Source of the DNA: Pseudomonas sp. RIT288
GTDB lineage: Bacteria; Pseudomonadota; Gammaproteobacteria; Pseudomonadales; Pseudomonadaceae
NCBI RefSeq assembly: GCF_000631985.1
Contig: NZ_JFYN01000010.1
Location: forward strand, 52,577 to 116,576
DNA: 64,000 bases
Direction: 5' to 3'
The translations under genes and the position numbers were made by a program. This document shows, piece after piece, positions 41,156-51,136 of the stretch; within the stretch, counting starts at the first letter, position 1; each line of letters starts with the position of its first letter. The notes under the pieces are model-generated. The model had not been told where the DNA came from. It searched no databases and saw only the letters and a list, made by a program, of their open reading frames with translations.

Positions 41156-41272
41156 TAAAGCTTCCGTAAATTCAGTGGCCGCGCATTCTACATCGTTCGA
41201 CCCGGCTTGCGGCTCGCGGGCGTTCTCGTTATAAGTCTCGGCACTTTTAGTGACAAGCCGTTGTATGCCGAT

Positions 41273-42010
41273 ATGAGCCAAAACGAATCGCCAGACCGAG
41301 ATCCCGTGTTCCAGTTGAAGGGCAGCATGCTGGCCATCACGGTGCTGGAACTGTCCCGCAACGACCTCGACAGCCTTGATCGGCAACTGGCCGCCAAAGT
41401 CGCCCAGGCGCCGAATTTCTTCAGCAATGCACCGTTGGTCCTGGCGCTGGACAAACTGCCGCCCGGCGAAGGCGCGCTCGATCTGCCCGGCCTGATGCGC
41501 GTGTGCCGCCAGCATGGCCTGCGCACCCTGGCGATCCGCGCCAGCCGTATCGAAGACATCGCCGCCGCCATCGCCATCGACATCCCGGTGCTGCCGCCGT
41601 CCGGCGCCCGTGAGCGACCGCTGGAAGCCCCGGAGCCGGAAGTCAAAAAGAAGCCGGAAAAGCCACCGGAGCCGACGGTCAAACCCACCCGCGTCATCAC
41701 TACGCCAGTACGTGGTGGCCAACAGATATATGCCCAGGGTGGCGATCTGGTCGTGGTTTCCTCGGTCAGTCCGGGGGCGGAACTTCTGGCCGATGGCAAC
41801 ATCCATGTATACGGCCCGATGCGCGGTCGCGCACTGGCCGGCGTCAAAGGCGACACCAAGGCCCGGATTTTCTGTCAGCAATTGAGCGCTGAACTGATCT
41901 CCATCGCCGGGCATTACAAGGTTTCCGAAGATTTGCGCCGCGATCCACTGTGGGGCTCCGGCGTCCAGGTCAGCCTGTCGGCCGACGTGTTGAACATCAT
42001 TCGGCTTTAA
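41273..42010 (+). CDS. minC: Septum site-determining protein MinC
   Basis: Blocks FtsZ ring formation away from midcell. The protein has 245 residues from the ATG at 41273. N-terminal FtsZ-binding domain about 1-105, a Pro/Lys/Glu-rich linker near 112-140, and a C-terminal beta-helix domain with [40 protein letters not shown]. Partner of MinD, encoded 200 bp downstream. Confidence 0.95.
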   Translation: MSQNESPDRDPVFQLKGSMLAITVLELSRNDLDSLDRQLAAKVAQAPNFFSNAPLVLALDKLPPGEGALDLPGLMRVCRQHGLRTLAIRASRIEDIAAAIAIDIPVLPPSGARERPLEAPEPEVKKKPEKPPEPTVKPTRVITTPVRGGQQIYAQGGDLVVVSSVSPGAELLADGNIHVYGPMRGRALAGVKGDTKARIFCQQLSAELISIAGHYKVSEDLRRDPLWGSGVQVSLSADVLNIIRL

Positions 42011-42209
42011 CGGATACTGCCGCATTTTCCAAGCATCTCTAAAACGTAGCGAAAACGGCTCAAACGAAGTAGGAAAAAGGATCAAGGAGCGTTTGCCCCC
42101 GGCAATTGCGACTTGCGCCGAATTCCAGCCAAGGCTGTCCGACTGCAGTAGTTTTCAAGAGATGTTTTTCAGGGGCTAAAAAGTCCTTCTTCCTTAGGGG
42201 TGAAACACC

Positions 42210-43022
42210 TTGGCCAAGATTCTCGTGGTTACATCCGGCAAGGGTGGTGTGGGTAAGACCACCACCAGCGCCGCTATCGGTACCGGCCTCGCTCTGCGCG
42301 GCCACAAAACAGTGATCGTCGACTTCGACGTGGGCCTGCGTAACCTCGACCTGATCATGGGTTGCGAGCGTCGCGTGGTGTACGACTTCGTCAACGTGGT
42401 CAACGGCGAAGCCAACCTGCAGCAGGCCCTGATCAAAGACAAGCGCCTGGAAAACCTCTACGTGCTGGCCGCCAGCCAGACCCGCGACAAAGACGCGCTG
42501 ACCCAGGAAGGCGTGGAAAAAGTCCTGATGCAGTTGAAGGAAGACTTCGACTTCGTGGTCTGCGACTCCCCGGCGGGCATCGAGAAAGGTGCGCACCTGG
42601 CCATGTATTTCGCCGACGAAGCGATCATCGTGACCAACCCGGAAGTGTCCTCGGTACGTGACTCCGACCGCATGCTGGGCCTGCTGGCCAGCAAGTCGCG
42701 TCGTGCCGAACTCGGCGAAGAGCCGATCAAGGAACACCTCCTGCTGACTCGTTACAACCCGCAGCGCGTCAGCGATGGCGAGATGCTGGGCGTCGAAGAC
42801 GTGAAGGAAATTCTGGCCGTGACCCTGCTGGGCGTGATCCCTGAGTCGCAGGCGGTCCTGAAGGCTTCCAACTCGGGCGTCCCGGTGATTCTCGACGACC
42901 AGAGCGACGCCGGTCAGGCCTACAGCGATGCCGTTGATCGTCTGCTGGGCAAAGAAAAAGAACATCGTTTCCTCGATGTTACGAAGAAGGGATTCTTCGA
43001 GCGCCTGTTTGGAGGTAGGTAA
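42210..43022 (+). CDS. minD: Septum site-determining ATPase MinD
   Basis: The protein has 270 residues. It starts at a TTG at 42210 with AGGGGTG about 8 bases upstream; no ATG lies near. Deviant Walker [10 protein letters not shown] near 10-18, Walker B-type [14 protein letters not shown], and [10 protein letters not shown]. The C-terminal amphipathic helix ([12 protein letters not shown]) is the membrane-targeting sequence. It recruits MinC and oscillates under MinE control. Confidence 0.96.
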   Translation: MAKILVVTSGKGGVGKTTTSAAIGTGLALRGHKTVIVDFDVGLRNLDLIMGCERRVVYDFVNVVNGEANLQQALIKDKRLENLYVLAASQTRDKDALTQEGVEKVLMQLKEDFDFVVCDSPAGIEKGAHLAMYFADEAIIVTNPEVSSVRDSDRMLGLLASKSRRAELGEEPIKEHLLLTRYNPQRVSDGEMLGVEDVKEILAVTLLGVIPESQAVLKASNSGVPVILDDQSDAGQAYSDAVDRLLGKEKEHRFLDVTKKGFFERLFGGR

Positions 43023-43276
43023 TGAACCTTTTTGACTTCTTTCGTGCCAACAAAAAGCCAAGTACCGCCTCGGTAGCGAAAGAGCGTCTACAGATCATCG
43101 TGGCGCATGAGCGCGGCCAGCGCAGCACGCCGGATTACCTGCCAGCCTTGCAGAAGGAACTGGTCGACGTGATCCGCAAGTACGTCAACATCGGCAACGA
43201 CGACGTACACGTTGCGCTGGAAAGCCAGGGCAGTTGCTCGATTCTGGAACTCAACATCACCCTGCCCGATCGCTGA
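43022..43276 (+). CDS. minE: Cell division topological specificity factor MinE
   Basis: The protein has 84 residues and starts next to the minD stop (1-base overlap). The N-terminal membrane-binding helix ([31 protein letters not shown]) contains the anti-MinCD segment, and the C-terminal half is the dimerisation domain. It stimulates MinD ATPase and sets the pole-to-pole oscillation. Confidence 0.96.
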   Translation: MNLFDFFRANKKPSTASVAKERLQIIVAHERGQRSTPDYLPALQKELVDVIRKYVNIGNDDVHVALESQGSCSILELNITLPDR

Positions 43277-43320
43277 GTCGATCCGGCAGTCGCTACGGCG
43301 GCTCAGATCCCTGAAGCCTC

Positions 43321-43399
43321 TGCAGGAGCTGCCGAAGGCTGCGATCTTTTGATCTTGTTTCTGAACATCAAAAGATCGCGGCCTTCGGCATCTCCTACA
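43321..43399. repeat. REPIN-type inverted repeat, class B
   Basis: Arms AGGAGCTGCCGAAGGCTGCG and GGCCTTCGGCATCTCCT around ATCTTTTGAT and ATCAAAAGAT, between minE and the pseudouridine synthase gene. Confidence 0.8.
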
Positions 43400-43451
43400 A
43401 GGGCATTGGGGGTTCTGAGCCGCCGTTGGCATTTGTTACGAGGCTGTTTTA

Positions 43452-44087
43452 ATGCCGTTGTCCAACATCCGCATCATTCATCAGGACGCCGCCGTACTGG
43501 TGGTCGACAAACCGACGTTGCTGCTCTCGGTACCCGGTCGAGCCGACGACAACAAGGACTGCCTGATCACCCGCCTGCAGGAAAACGGCTACCCGGAAGC
43601 GCGCATCGTCCATCGCCTGGACTGGGAAACCTCCGGCATCATTCTGCTGGCCCGCGACGCCGACACCCACCGCGAACTGTCGCGGCAGTTTCACGATCGT
43701 GAAACAGAGAAAGCCTACACTGCCCTGGCCTGGGGTCAGCCGGAACTGGACAGCGGCAGCATCGACCTGCCCCTGCGCTACGATCCGCCGACCAAACCGC
43801 GGCACGTGGTCGACCACGAATTCGGCAAGCATGCACTGACCTTCTGGCGCGTACTGGAACGTTGCGGCGACTGGTGCCGCGTCGAGCTGACGCCGATCAC
43901 CGGGCGCTCGCACCAGTTGCGTGTGCACATGCTGTCCATCGGTCACCCGCTGCTGGGCGACGGGCTGTACGCCCATGAGCAGGCCTTGGCGGCGTGGCCG
44001 CGTCTGTGCCTGCACGCGAGCATGCTGAGCTTTACCCACCCGCAAACCGGCGAGCGTTTGCGCTTCGAATGCCCGGCACCGTTTTAA
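43452..44087 (+). CDS. RluA-family pseudouridine synthase
   Basis: The protein has 211 residues without an S4 domain. The catalytic Asp is in RIVHRLDWETSGIILLA near 53-69. Later motifs are KAYTALAWG and RVELTPITGRSHQLRVHM with LGDGLYAH. It isomerises uridine in 23S rRNA or tRNA; the small size and no S4 domain make it closest to RluA itself, but the exact target cannot be told. Confidence 0.9.
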   Translation: MPLSNIRIIHQDAAVLVVDKPTLLLSVPGRADDNKDCLITRLQENGYPEARIVHRLDWETSGIILLARDADTHRELSRQFHDRETEKAYTALAWGQPELDSGSIDLPLRYDPPTKPRHVVDHEFGKHALTFWRVLERCGDWCRVELTPITGRSHQLRVHMLSIGHPLLGDGLYAHEQALAAWPRLCLHASMLSFTHPQTGERLRFECPAPF

Positions 44088-44117
44088 GCGCTGCCTGAGT
44101 GGCAGCGCTGTTTTTTT
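44087..44117 (+). terminator. Intrinsic terminator after the pseudouridine synthase gene
   Basis: 9-bp perfect stem AGCGCTGCC/GGCAGCGCT with a 5-base loop, followed by GTTTTTTT. Confidence 0.85.
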
Positions 44118-44138
44118 GAGCAAGGATTTTGTTTTCGG

Positions 44139-45239
44139 ATGAGTTGTATTGATTCCCTGGTAACCCCCCTCACGAAAGTTCGTCATCAACTGCTTTACCT
44201 GATTTACGGCAATCAGGATGTGTACCGGCGCGAAGCCAAGTTCAGCATCCTGACCGTGCTGTCCCAGGCCAAAAACGGTGAACGTCCGGCCATCCGCATT
44301 CTCACCGATCGCCCCGATGACTATGCGGGCTGGCCGGTCGACACGGTGTTGCTGGACGAAGCGACTCTGACCCGCTGGCAAGGCACCCACGGCTATCACC
44401 ACCGTCGCAAGGCCTGCGCCATCGCCGCGGGCATGCAGTGGGCGGAAAAGACCCTGTTCGTCGACACCGACACCCTGTTTACCCGCCATCCGAGCCAACT
44501 GTTCAAATTCATCGAGCCGAACCGCTCAGTGATGGATCGCTTCGAGTACGACTGGAACGATGTGCACCAGCGTCCCGACTATCAAAAACTCGGTCGCGAC
44601 CTGCGCCGCCACGGTGTGACGCCGGATAACGGTTTCAAACTCTACAACAGCGGTTTGTGCGGCGTGACCGACAGGGATTCGGCGCTGTTCGAAGAGTCGA
44701 TTCGCCTGATTGATGAATGGACACTCGGCGGCTTCGAAATCCACACCATCGAACAGATCGCCCTGTCGTACGCCATGCGCGGGCGTCAGGTGGTGGAAGC
44801 GCGCAAACACGTCTACCACTACTTCGCGGAAAAACGTTTCTTTCACGCGATGCAGACGTACTTCTTCTCCCAGCACGGCGAGCAGTTCAGCCAGCGCCTG
44901 GTGGATCTGTGCAGCGATGTGCCACGGGTCAAACCGTTCCCGTCGGCCTGGCGCCGATTGAAAATCAAATGGAAGCTGCGTCACCAGAGCGGCACGCTGC
45001 GCAAGGTCGGTCGCGACCTGCTGTACGGCAGCGCTGCGCCGGAAGATCCGTACTACAGCGCCTGCCGCCACGAATGGTGGGAATGCGCCTCGCGGGAGAT
45101 ACTCCGTTGGGACGAAAGCCGTCAGAAAAAACTGCTGAGCCAGAATCCCTGGCCGCAACAGCTGCCGCGTCCGGATAAACCGGAGGACGAAAAAGTCATC
45201 ATGAGCTACCTGAAAAAACGCGTAGCCGCGGCCCGCTGA
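44139..45239 (+). CDS. Glycosyltransferase-like protein (GT-A fold), unknown role
   Basis: The protein has 366 residues. An N-terminal segment (LLYLIYGNQDVYRREAKFSILTVLSQ near 18-43) with ILTDRP and a metal-binding-like DTDTLF near 107-112 suits a GT-A fold of the kind that uses nucleotide sugars; NSGLCGV near 171-177 also fits. The C-terminal third is basic and Trp/Arg-rich. No signal peptide. The acceptor is unknown. It stands alone between a terminator and a REPIN. Confidence 0.6.
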   Translation: MSCIDSLVTPLTKVRHQLLYLIYGNQDVYRREAKFSILTVLSQAKNGERPAIRILTDRPDDYAGWPVDTVLLDEATLTRWQGTHGYHHRRKACAIAAGMQWAEKTLFVDTDTLFTRHPSQLFKFIEPNRSVMDRFEYDWNDVHQRPDYQKLGRDLRRHGVTPDNGFKLYNSGLCGVTDRDSALFEESIRLIDEWTLGGFEIHTIEQIALSYAMRGRQVVEARKHVYHYFAEKRFFHAMQTYFFSQHGEQFSQRLVDLCSDVPRVKPFPSAWRRLKIKWKLRHQSGTLRKVGRDLLYGSAAPEDPYYSACRHEWWECASREILRWDESRQKKLLSQNPWPQQLPRPDKPEDEKVIMSYLKKRVAAAR

Positions 45240-45251
45240 ACACCACCTTTG

Positions 45252-45337
45252 TGTAGGAGCTGCGGCACGCTGCGATCTTTTGATTTTGATTTCAACAAAC
45301 TGAATCAAAAGATCGCAGCGTGCCGCAGCTCCTACAG
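45252..45337. repeat. REPIN-type inverted repeat, class B variant
   Basis: Near-perfect long palindrome: arms TGTAGGAGCTGCGGCACGCT and its exact inverse, with ATCTTTTGAT extensions and about 20 bases in between. Confidence 0.82.
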
Positions 45338-45406
45338 GAATCCGGTTCAGATTCAATTCCCCGGCCGATGCGTTAAACTCCCGCCCATTGCTGTCTGGAG
45401 CTTCTT

Positions 45407-46696
45407 ATGCGCGAAGAGTTGAACCAAGGCCTGATCGACTTCCTCAAGGCCTCCCCTACCCCGTTCCACGCCACCGCCAGCCTTGTTCAGCGTCTGGAGG
45501 CCGCCGGTTACGTGCGCCTCGACGAGCGCGAGCCATGGACCACCGAGGCCAACGGCCGCTACTACGTCACCCGTAACGACTCCTCGATCGTCGCGATCAA
45601 AATGGGCCGCAACTCGCCGCTGCACGACGGTATCCGTCTGGTCGGCGCCCATACCGACAGCCCGTGCCTGCGGGTCAAACCGCAACCGGAACTGCAACGT
45701 CAGGGCTTCTGGCAACTGGGCGTTGAAGTCTACGGCGGCGCCCTGCTGGCGCCGTGGTTCGACCGCGACCTGTCGCTGGCCGGGCGCGTCACCTTCCGTC
45801 GTGACGGCAAGGTCGAAAGCCAGTTGATCGACTTCAAGGCTCCGATCGCAATCATTCCCAACCTGGCAATTCACCTCAACCGTGAAGCCAATCAGGGCTG
45901 GGCGATCAACGCGCAGACCGAGCTGCCGCCGATCCTCGCGCAGTTCGCCGGTGACGAGCGCGTCGACTTCCGCGCGGTACTGACTGATCAACTGGCTCGC
46001 GAACATGGCCTGAACGCCGACGTGGTGCTCGATTACGAGCTGAGTTTCTACGACACCCAGAGCGCGGCGGTCATCGGCCTGCATGGCGACTTCATCGCCG
46101 GTGCGCGCCTGGACAACCTGCTGTCGTGCTACGCCGGCCTGCAAGCCCTGCTCACCGCCGACACCGAAGAAACCTGCGTGCTGGTGTGCAACGACCACGA
46201 AGAAGTCGGCTCCTGCTCGGCGTGCGGTGCCGATGGCCCGATGCTCGAACAGACCCTGCGCCGTCTGCTGCCGGAAGGTGACGAGTTCGTCCGCACCATC
46301 CAGAAATCGCTGCTGGTCTCGGCCGACAACGCCCACGGCGTGCACCCGAACTACGCCGAGAAGCACGACGCCAACCACGGTCCGAAACTCAATGCCGGCC
46401 CGGTGATCAAGGTCAACAGCAACCAGCGCTACGCCACCAACAGCGAAACCGCGGGGTTCTTCCGCCATCTGTGCATGGCCGAAGAAGTGCCGGTGCAGAG
46501 CTTCGTGGTGCGCAGCGACATGGGTTGCGGCTCGACCATCGGCCCGATCACCGCCAGCCACCTGGGCGTGCGCACCGTCGACATCGGCCTGCCGACCTTC
46601 GCCATGCACTCGATCCGCGAACTGTGCGGCAGCCACGACCTGGCACACCTGGTCAAAGTGCTGAGCGCGTTCTACGCCAGCCGCGAGTTGCCTTAA
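45407..46696 (+). CDS. apeB: M18 aspartyl aminopeptidase
   Basis: The protein has 429 residues. Zinc ligands and catalytic residues of family M18 are seen: [13 protein letters not shown] near 80-92, [16 protein letters not shown] near 234-249, the [18 protein letters not shown] stretch near 262-279, and [25 protein letters not shown] toward the end with AMHSIRE. It removes N-terminal Asp or Glu from peptides in the cytosol. Confidence 0.95.
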   Translation: MREELNQGLIDFLKASPTPFHATASLVQRLEAAGYVRLDEREPWTTEANGRYYVTRNDSSIVAIKMGRNSPLHDGIRLVGAHTDSPCLRVKPQPELQRQGFWQLGVEVYGGALLAPWFDRDLSLAGRVTFRRDGKVESQLIDFKAPIAIIPNLAIHLNREANQGWAINAQTELPPILAQFAGDERVDFRAVLTDQLAREHGLNADVVLDYELSFYDTQSAAVIGLHGDFIAGARLDNLLSCYAGLQALLTADTEETCVLVCNDHEEVGSCSACGADGPMLEQTLRRLLPEGDEFVRTIQKSLLVSADNAHGVHPNYAEKHDANHGPKLNAGPVIKVNSNQRYATNSETAGFFRHLCMAEEVPVQSFVVRSDMGCGSTIGPITASHLGVRTVDIGLPTFAMHSIRELCGSHDLAHLVKVLSAFYASRELP

Positions 46697-46699
46697 AAG

Positions 46700-46768
46700 C
46701 TTCGCGAGCAGGCTCGCTCCCACAGTTTGGAATGCATTCCAGGGTGGGAGCGAGCCTGCTCGCGAAAG
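46700..46768. repeat. REPIN-type inverted repeat, class A
   Basis: Arms CTTCGCGAGCAGGCTCGCTC and its inverse, 20 bases apart, directly after apeB. Confidence 0.82.
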
Positions 46769-46884
46769 CGCCAGTCCAGACAACACAATTTCATCATTGG
46801 ACTGACTCAATTCTGATACACATCAGAACCGCTCCGCCAAAAGCGACCTAGACTTAAATCATTCCCTTCGACAAGGCAGTCACC

Positions 46885-47061
46885 ATGATTTCGATGTCCT
46901 CCTTCCATGCCATGCTCATTCCGATCCTGTCCGGGATGATCCTGCTGGCGATCGGTTTCAACTTCCGCGACAAGAACGCCGGTGTGTTTGCCATGTGGGT
47001 CGGCATGCTGATGATCCTGGCGACGGTGGTCTACAAGATCCTCGCCAAACTCAACGAATAA
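46885..47061 (+). CDS. Small two-helix membrane protein
   Basis: The protein has 58 residues from the ATG at 46885. Two hydrophobic helices (MLIPILSGMILLAIGFNF near 10-27, AGVFAMWVGMLMILATVVYKIL near 32-53) are joined by RDKN, with a short charged tail. Its GC3-rich codons look like those of real genes here. It lies 77 bp before the mechanosensitive channel gene, in the same direction. No function known. Confidence 0.65.
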   Translation: MISMSSFHAMLIPILSGMILLAIGFNFRDKNAGVFAMWVGMLMILATVVYKILAKLNE

Positions 47062-47138
47062 ATCCGCGCCCGGCTCGCATTGATTCTGGCTGCCTCGTAC
47101 ACTCGCTCAATTCGCCCCTTTGCGAGGTTGACCGCCTA

Positions 47139-49292
47139 GTGTTCGCTCGTCTGTTTGCTCTGCCCTGCCTGTTCCTTGTCTGCCTGATGACGCTGCTGCC
47201 GCTGGCCCCTGCCCATGCGGTCGGGTTGCCGGGCCTGATTAACACCCCCAAGACGCAGCCGGAGGCGCAAGAGCCGCTGGGCCAGTCGCTGGATGAAGTC
47301 ATCAAGTCACTGGAAAACGACAAGCAACGCGCACAGTTGCTGAGCGATCTGAAAAAGCTGCGCGACGCCACAAAGAAAGCCCAGGCCTCACCGGAAGAAG
47401 GCGTGCTGGGGCTGATCGGCGGCACCCTGGCCAGTTTCGAGAAGCAGTTCTCCGGTGAAGACAGCCCGCTGACCCGCTGGTCCGACGAGTTCGATCTGGC
47501 CAGGGACGAACTCGACAACCTGATGTTGCCCGCCAGCGAATGGCTGCCGATCATCTTCGGCTTCGCCGTGATCCTGATGGTCTGGAGCCTGCTCGCCGCC
47601 GCGCTGATCTGGCTCGGTCACCGGGTGCGCATGCGCTTCGGCCTGACCGAAGAACTGCCGCAACACCCCAAGGCCCTCGACATGCTGCGCTTCGCCCTGC
47701 GCAAGCTCGGGCCGTGGCTGATTGCATTGGTCATTACCGTCTACATGAGCTACGCGCTGCCCTCGTCATTGGGCAAAAGCCTGGCGATGGTGCTGGCTTA
47801 TGCGCTGGTGGTCGGCACCTGTTTCTCGGCGATCTGCGTGATCGCCTTCTCGCTGCTCGACGGCCCGCACCGGCATCGGGCGCTGTACATCCTGCGGCAT
47901 CAGGCCTTCCGTCCGTTGTGGCTGATCGGCAGCTTCGCCGCATTCGGTGAAGCGTTGAACGACCCGCGTCTGGTGGAAAGCCTCGGCGTGCACCTGGCGC
48001 ACACCACCGCGACCGTCACCAACGTACTCGCGGCGCTGTTCACCGGGCTGTTCATCCTGCGTTTCCGCCGGCCGATCGCGCACCTGATCCGCAATCAGCC
48101 GTTGTCCCGCCGCCTGACCCGCCGCGCCCTCAGCGACACCATCGATATCCTCGGCACCTTCTGGTACGTGCCGGCGCTGGTGCTGGTCGGGATCTCGCTG
48201 TTCGCCACCTTCGTCTCCGCCGGTGACACCAGCACCGCCCTGCGCCAGTCACTGATCTGCACGGTATTGCTGGTGATGTGCATGGTGATCAACGGTCTCG
48301 TGCGTCGTCATTCACTCAAACCGCAGCGCGGGCCGAAGCGTCACGCGCTGTATTCGGAGCGCCTGAAAAGCTTCTTCTACACCCTCGCCCACCTGTTGGT
48401 GTGGCTGACCTTCATCGAACTCGGCCTGCGCGTATGGGGCAAGTCGCTGATCGGGTTTGCCGAGGGCGAAGGGCATGACGTCAGCGTCAAACTGTTCAGC
48501 CTGATCGGCACGCTGATTTTCTCCTGGCTGATCTGGATCCTCGCCGACACCGCCGTGCACCACGCCCTCACCCGCTCGCGCAAAGGTCTGGCGAATGCCC
48601 GCGCGCAGACGATGATGCCGCTGATCCGCAACGTGCTGTTCGTGGCGATTTTCATCATCGCGCTGATCGTCGCCCTGGCGAACATGGGCATGAACGTCAC
48701 ACCACTGCTGGCCGGTGCCGGTGTGATCGGTCTGGCCATCGGTTTCGGTGCACAGTCGCTGGTGGCGGACCTGATCACCGGCCTGTTCATCATCATCGAA
48801 GACTCGCTGGCGATCGACGACTACGTAGACGTCGGCGGCCACCTCGGCACTGTCGAAGGCCTGACCATCCGTACCGTGCGCCTGCGCGACATCGACGGTA
48901 TCGTCCACACCATCCCGTTCAGCGAAATCAAAAGCATCAAGAACTACTCTCGGGAATTCGGCTACGCGATTTTCCGCGTGGCAGTGCCGTACAACATGGA
49001 GATCGACGACGCGATCAAACTGATGCGCGAAGTCGGCCAGAAAATGCGCACCGACCCGCTGCAACGGCGCAATATCTGGTCGCCGCTGGAGATTCAGGGC
49101 GTGGAAAGTTTCGAGTCCGGCAGCGCGATCCTGCGCGCCCGGTTCAAAACCGCACCGATCAAACAATGGGAAGTTTCCCGAGCGTTCAACCTGTCGCTCA
49201 AGCGCCATCTGGACGAAGCCGGCCTCGATCTGGCGACGCCACGCATGAGTGTGCAGGTCATCACTGCCGGTGGTGGCCAGCCGAAGGAATAG
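47139..49292 (+). CDS. Large MscS-family mechanosensitive channel (YbiO/MscM-like)
   Basis: The protein has 717 residues from a GTG at 47139. Signal peptide of about 26 residues (cleavage near AHA), a periplasmic helical part to about 125, then roughly eight to ten membrane segments. The MscS core begins near residue 515: NMGMNVTPLLAGAGVIGLAIGFGAQSLVADLITGLFIIIED is the pore helix TM3, followed by a beta domain (DYVDVGGHLGTVEGLTIRTVRLRD) and the C-terminal vestibule. It would release solutes under osmotic downshock. Confidence 0.9.
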   Translation: MFARLFALPCLFLVCLMTLLPLAPAHAVGLPGLINTPKTQPEAQEPLGQSLDEVIKSLENDKQRAQLLSDLKKLRDATKKAQASPEEGVLGLIGGTLASFEKQFSGEDSPLTRWSDEFDLARDELDNLMLPASEWLPIIFGFAVILMVWSLLAAALIWLGHRVRMRFGLTEELPQHPKALDMLRFALRKLGPWLIALVITVYMSYALPSSLGKSLAMVLAYALVVGTCFSAICVIAFSLLDGPHRHRALYILRHQAFRPLWLIGSFAAFGEALNDPRLVESLGVHLAHTTATVTNVLAALFTGLFILRFRRPIAHLIRNQPLSRRLTRRALSDTIDILGTFWYVPALVLVGISLFATFVSAGDTSTALRQSLICTVLLVMCMVINGLVRRHSLKPQRGPKRHALYSERLKSFFYTLAHLLVWLTFIELGLRVWGKSLIGFAEGEGHDVSVKLFSLIGTLIFSWLIWILADTAVHHALTRSRKGLANARAQTMMPLIRNVLFVAIFIIALIVALANMGMNVTPLLAGAGVIGLAIGFGAQSLVADLITGLFIIIEDSLAIDDYVDVGGHLGTVEGLTIRTVRLRDIDGIVHTIPFSEIKSIKNYSREFGYAIFRVAVPYNMEIDDAIKLMREVGQKMRTDPLQRRNIWSPLEIQGVESFESGSAILRARFKTAPIKQWEVSRAFNLSLKRHLDEAGLDLATPRMSVQVITAGGGQPKE

Positions 49293-49358
49293 CACTTCGC
49301 GCAGACACTCGGGTCACAGGCAGGGAAGCCAGAAAAACAATAACCATGGAGACACCCG

Positions 49359-50684
49359 ATGCAGCTGACACGTATCGCCCAGGCCGTTCTGCTCACTCTG
49401 CTGGCCGGCACCGCCAGCGCCGCCACTCAGGACAGCACCCGCGAACAGATCGCCGCGCAAGCCAAGGCACTTGAACCGGAACTGCTGGAAACCCGCCGTG
49501 ACATCCACGCGCATCCGGAACTGGGCAACAGCGAAAAACGCACCGCGGAACGGGTCGCCAAGCAACTGAAGGCCATGGGCCTGGAAGTCCAAACCAACGT
49601 CGCCCGCACCGGCGTGGTCGCCATCCTCAAAGGCGCCCTGCCCGGCCCGACGGTGGCCCTGCGCGCCGACATGGACGCGCTGCCGGTCAAGGAAGTCGCC
49701 GACCTGCCCTTCGCCTCGAAAGCCAAAGGCACCTACCTCGACAAAGAAGTCGACGTGATGCACGCCTGCGGCCACGACGCCCACACTGCGATCCTGCTGA
49801 GCACGGCGAAAATTCTCACAGGCATGCGCGACACCCTGCCCGGCACCGTGGTCTTCTACTTCCAGCCCGCCGAAGAAGGCCCGAGCGACTTCATCCCCGA
49901 CGGCAAAAACACCTGGGGCGCGAAAATGATGGTGCAGGAAGGCGTGATGAAATCACCCAAACCCGACGCCGTCTTCGGCCTCCACGTCTGGGCCGGCGTC
50001 CCCGCCGGTCAGATCGCCTACCGCCCAGGCGCCACCCTGGCCAGCTCCGACGACCTGCGCATCAAAATCCTCGGCAAACAAACCCACGCCGGCCGCCCGT
50101 GGGACGGCATCGACCCGATCACCGTCGGCGCGCAAACCATCGTCGGCCTGCAAACCGTGGTCAGCCGGCGCACCGACATTTCGTCCTACCCTTCGGTGGT
50201 CAGCATCGGCACCATCAACGGCGGCACCCGCTACAACATCATTCCCGAGTCCGTGGACATGAGCGGCACCCTCCGCTCCTACGACTACGGCATCCGCCAG
50301 AAACTCCACGCCGACGTGCGCCAGACCATCGAAAAAATCGCCGAAAGCGGCGGCGCGAAAGCCGACGTGACCATCATCGAAAAATACGACCCGACCATCA
50401 ACAACCCGGCACTGACGGAGAAAATGCTGCCGACGTTGAAGTGGGCAGCCCAGGATGACGTGGTCAATGCTCCGCTGGTGGGCGGCGCGGAAGACTTCTC
50501 GTTCTTTGCCAAGGAAGTGCCGGGGCTGTTTGTTTTTTTAGGGGTGACGCCACGGGATCAAGACATGAGCAAGGCGGCGCCGAATCATAATCCGGGGTTC
50601 TTTGTGGATGAGTCGGCGCTGGTGGTGGGCGTACGCACACTGGCCTCACTGGCAACAGACTACCTCTACACCAACACCCACTAA
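49359..50684 (+). CDS. Secreted M20-family amidohydrolase (hippurate/IAA-amino acid hydrolase type)
   Basis: The protein has 441 residues with a signal peptide (cleavage after ASA near 22), so it acts in the periplasm. Metal-site motifs: LRADMDALPVKE near 106-117, MHACGHDAHTAILL near 134-147, QPAEEGP near 169-175 and FGLHVWAG near 207-214, with GAEDFSFFAKEVPG late. It hydrolyses N-acyl amino acids. The exact substrate is unknown. Confidence 0.9.
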   Translation: MQLTRIAQAVLLTLLAGTASAATQDSTREQIAAQAKALEPELLETRRDIHAHPELGNSEKRTAERVAKQLKAMGLEVQTNVARTGVVAILKGALPGPTVALRADMDALPVKEVADLPFASKAKGTYLDKEVDVMHACGHDAHTAILLSTAKILTGMRDTLPGTVVFYFQPAEEGPSDFIPDGKNTWGAKMMVQEGVMKSPKPDAVFGLHVWAGVPAGQIAYRPGATLASSDDLRIKILGKQTHAGRPWDGIDPITVGAQTIVGLQTVVSRRTDISSYPSVVSIGTINGGTRYNIIPESVDMSGTLRSYDYGIRQKLHADVRQTIEKIAESGGAKADVTIIEKYDPTINNPALTEKMLPTLKWAAQDDVVNAPLVGGAEDFSFFAKEVPGLFVFLGVTPRDQDMSKAAPNHNPGFFVDESALVVGVRTLASLATDYLYTNTH

Positions 50685-50687
50685 CCT

Positions 50688-50775
50688 GTAGGAGCTGACG
50701 AGTGCAACGAGGCTGCGATCTTTTGATCGGCTAAAGATCAAGATCAAAAGATCGCAGCCTTCGGCAGCTCCTACA
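50688..50775. repeat. REPIN-type inverted repeat, class B (asymmetric)
   Basis: Left arm TGTAGGAGCTGACGAGTGCA is disturbed; right arm GCCTTCGGCAGCTCCTACA is normal. Middle with paired ATCTTTTGAT/ATCAAAAGAT. Confidence 0.72.
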
Positions 50776-51125
50776 CAGGATGAGCGCAAGCTCGGCTGCA
50801 GCTCTTGATCTTGCCGTGCCGGCCCCTTCGGCAGGCTGAGTGGAGGGGTTCATCCGGGGGTAGGGAGCGCAGCGACCGTTTGGCGAAGCCAAATGCATCG
50901 AGAGGAGGTGCAGCGAAGCAAACCGGAGGCGATGCGCCCGGATGAATCACGGAGCGAAGGAACCCGAGCCTAAGCGAGGGCCGTACGCCGGGGCCAAAGA
51001 CCTTTGCTTCCTTTGGGGCGTTTGCCAAAGGGAGTCGCTGTAAGAGCGAAACCGCCAGCCGCAACACCCAAAAAAACGGATATTCACCCAAACCCCCAAG
51101 AACCTGGTCGGCCCAGAGGCCGCCA
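50776..51125. repeat. Non-coding stretch that resembles a dispersed Pseudomonas intergenic repeat
   Basis: About 350 bp between the REPIN and the GntR gene carry only frames with unusual residue content on the minus strand (50771-51091, 50947-51198). I associate this GGGAGCGCAGCGACCG...CCGGGGCCAAAGACC type of sequence with a long repeat found many times between Pseudomonas genes. That is recollection, not a result of a search. No promoter or gene is evident in it. Confidence 0.4.
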
Positions 51126-51136
51126 AGGCCAAACGC

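Noticed and set aside
40220..42085. 621-residue extended form of the LpxL-like protein
   Set aside because: The first 310 residues lie antisense to minC and have no acyltransferase features; the ATG at 41155 gives the family length.
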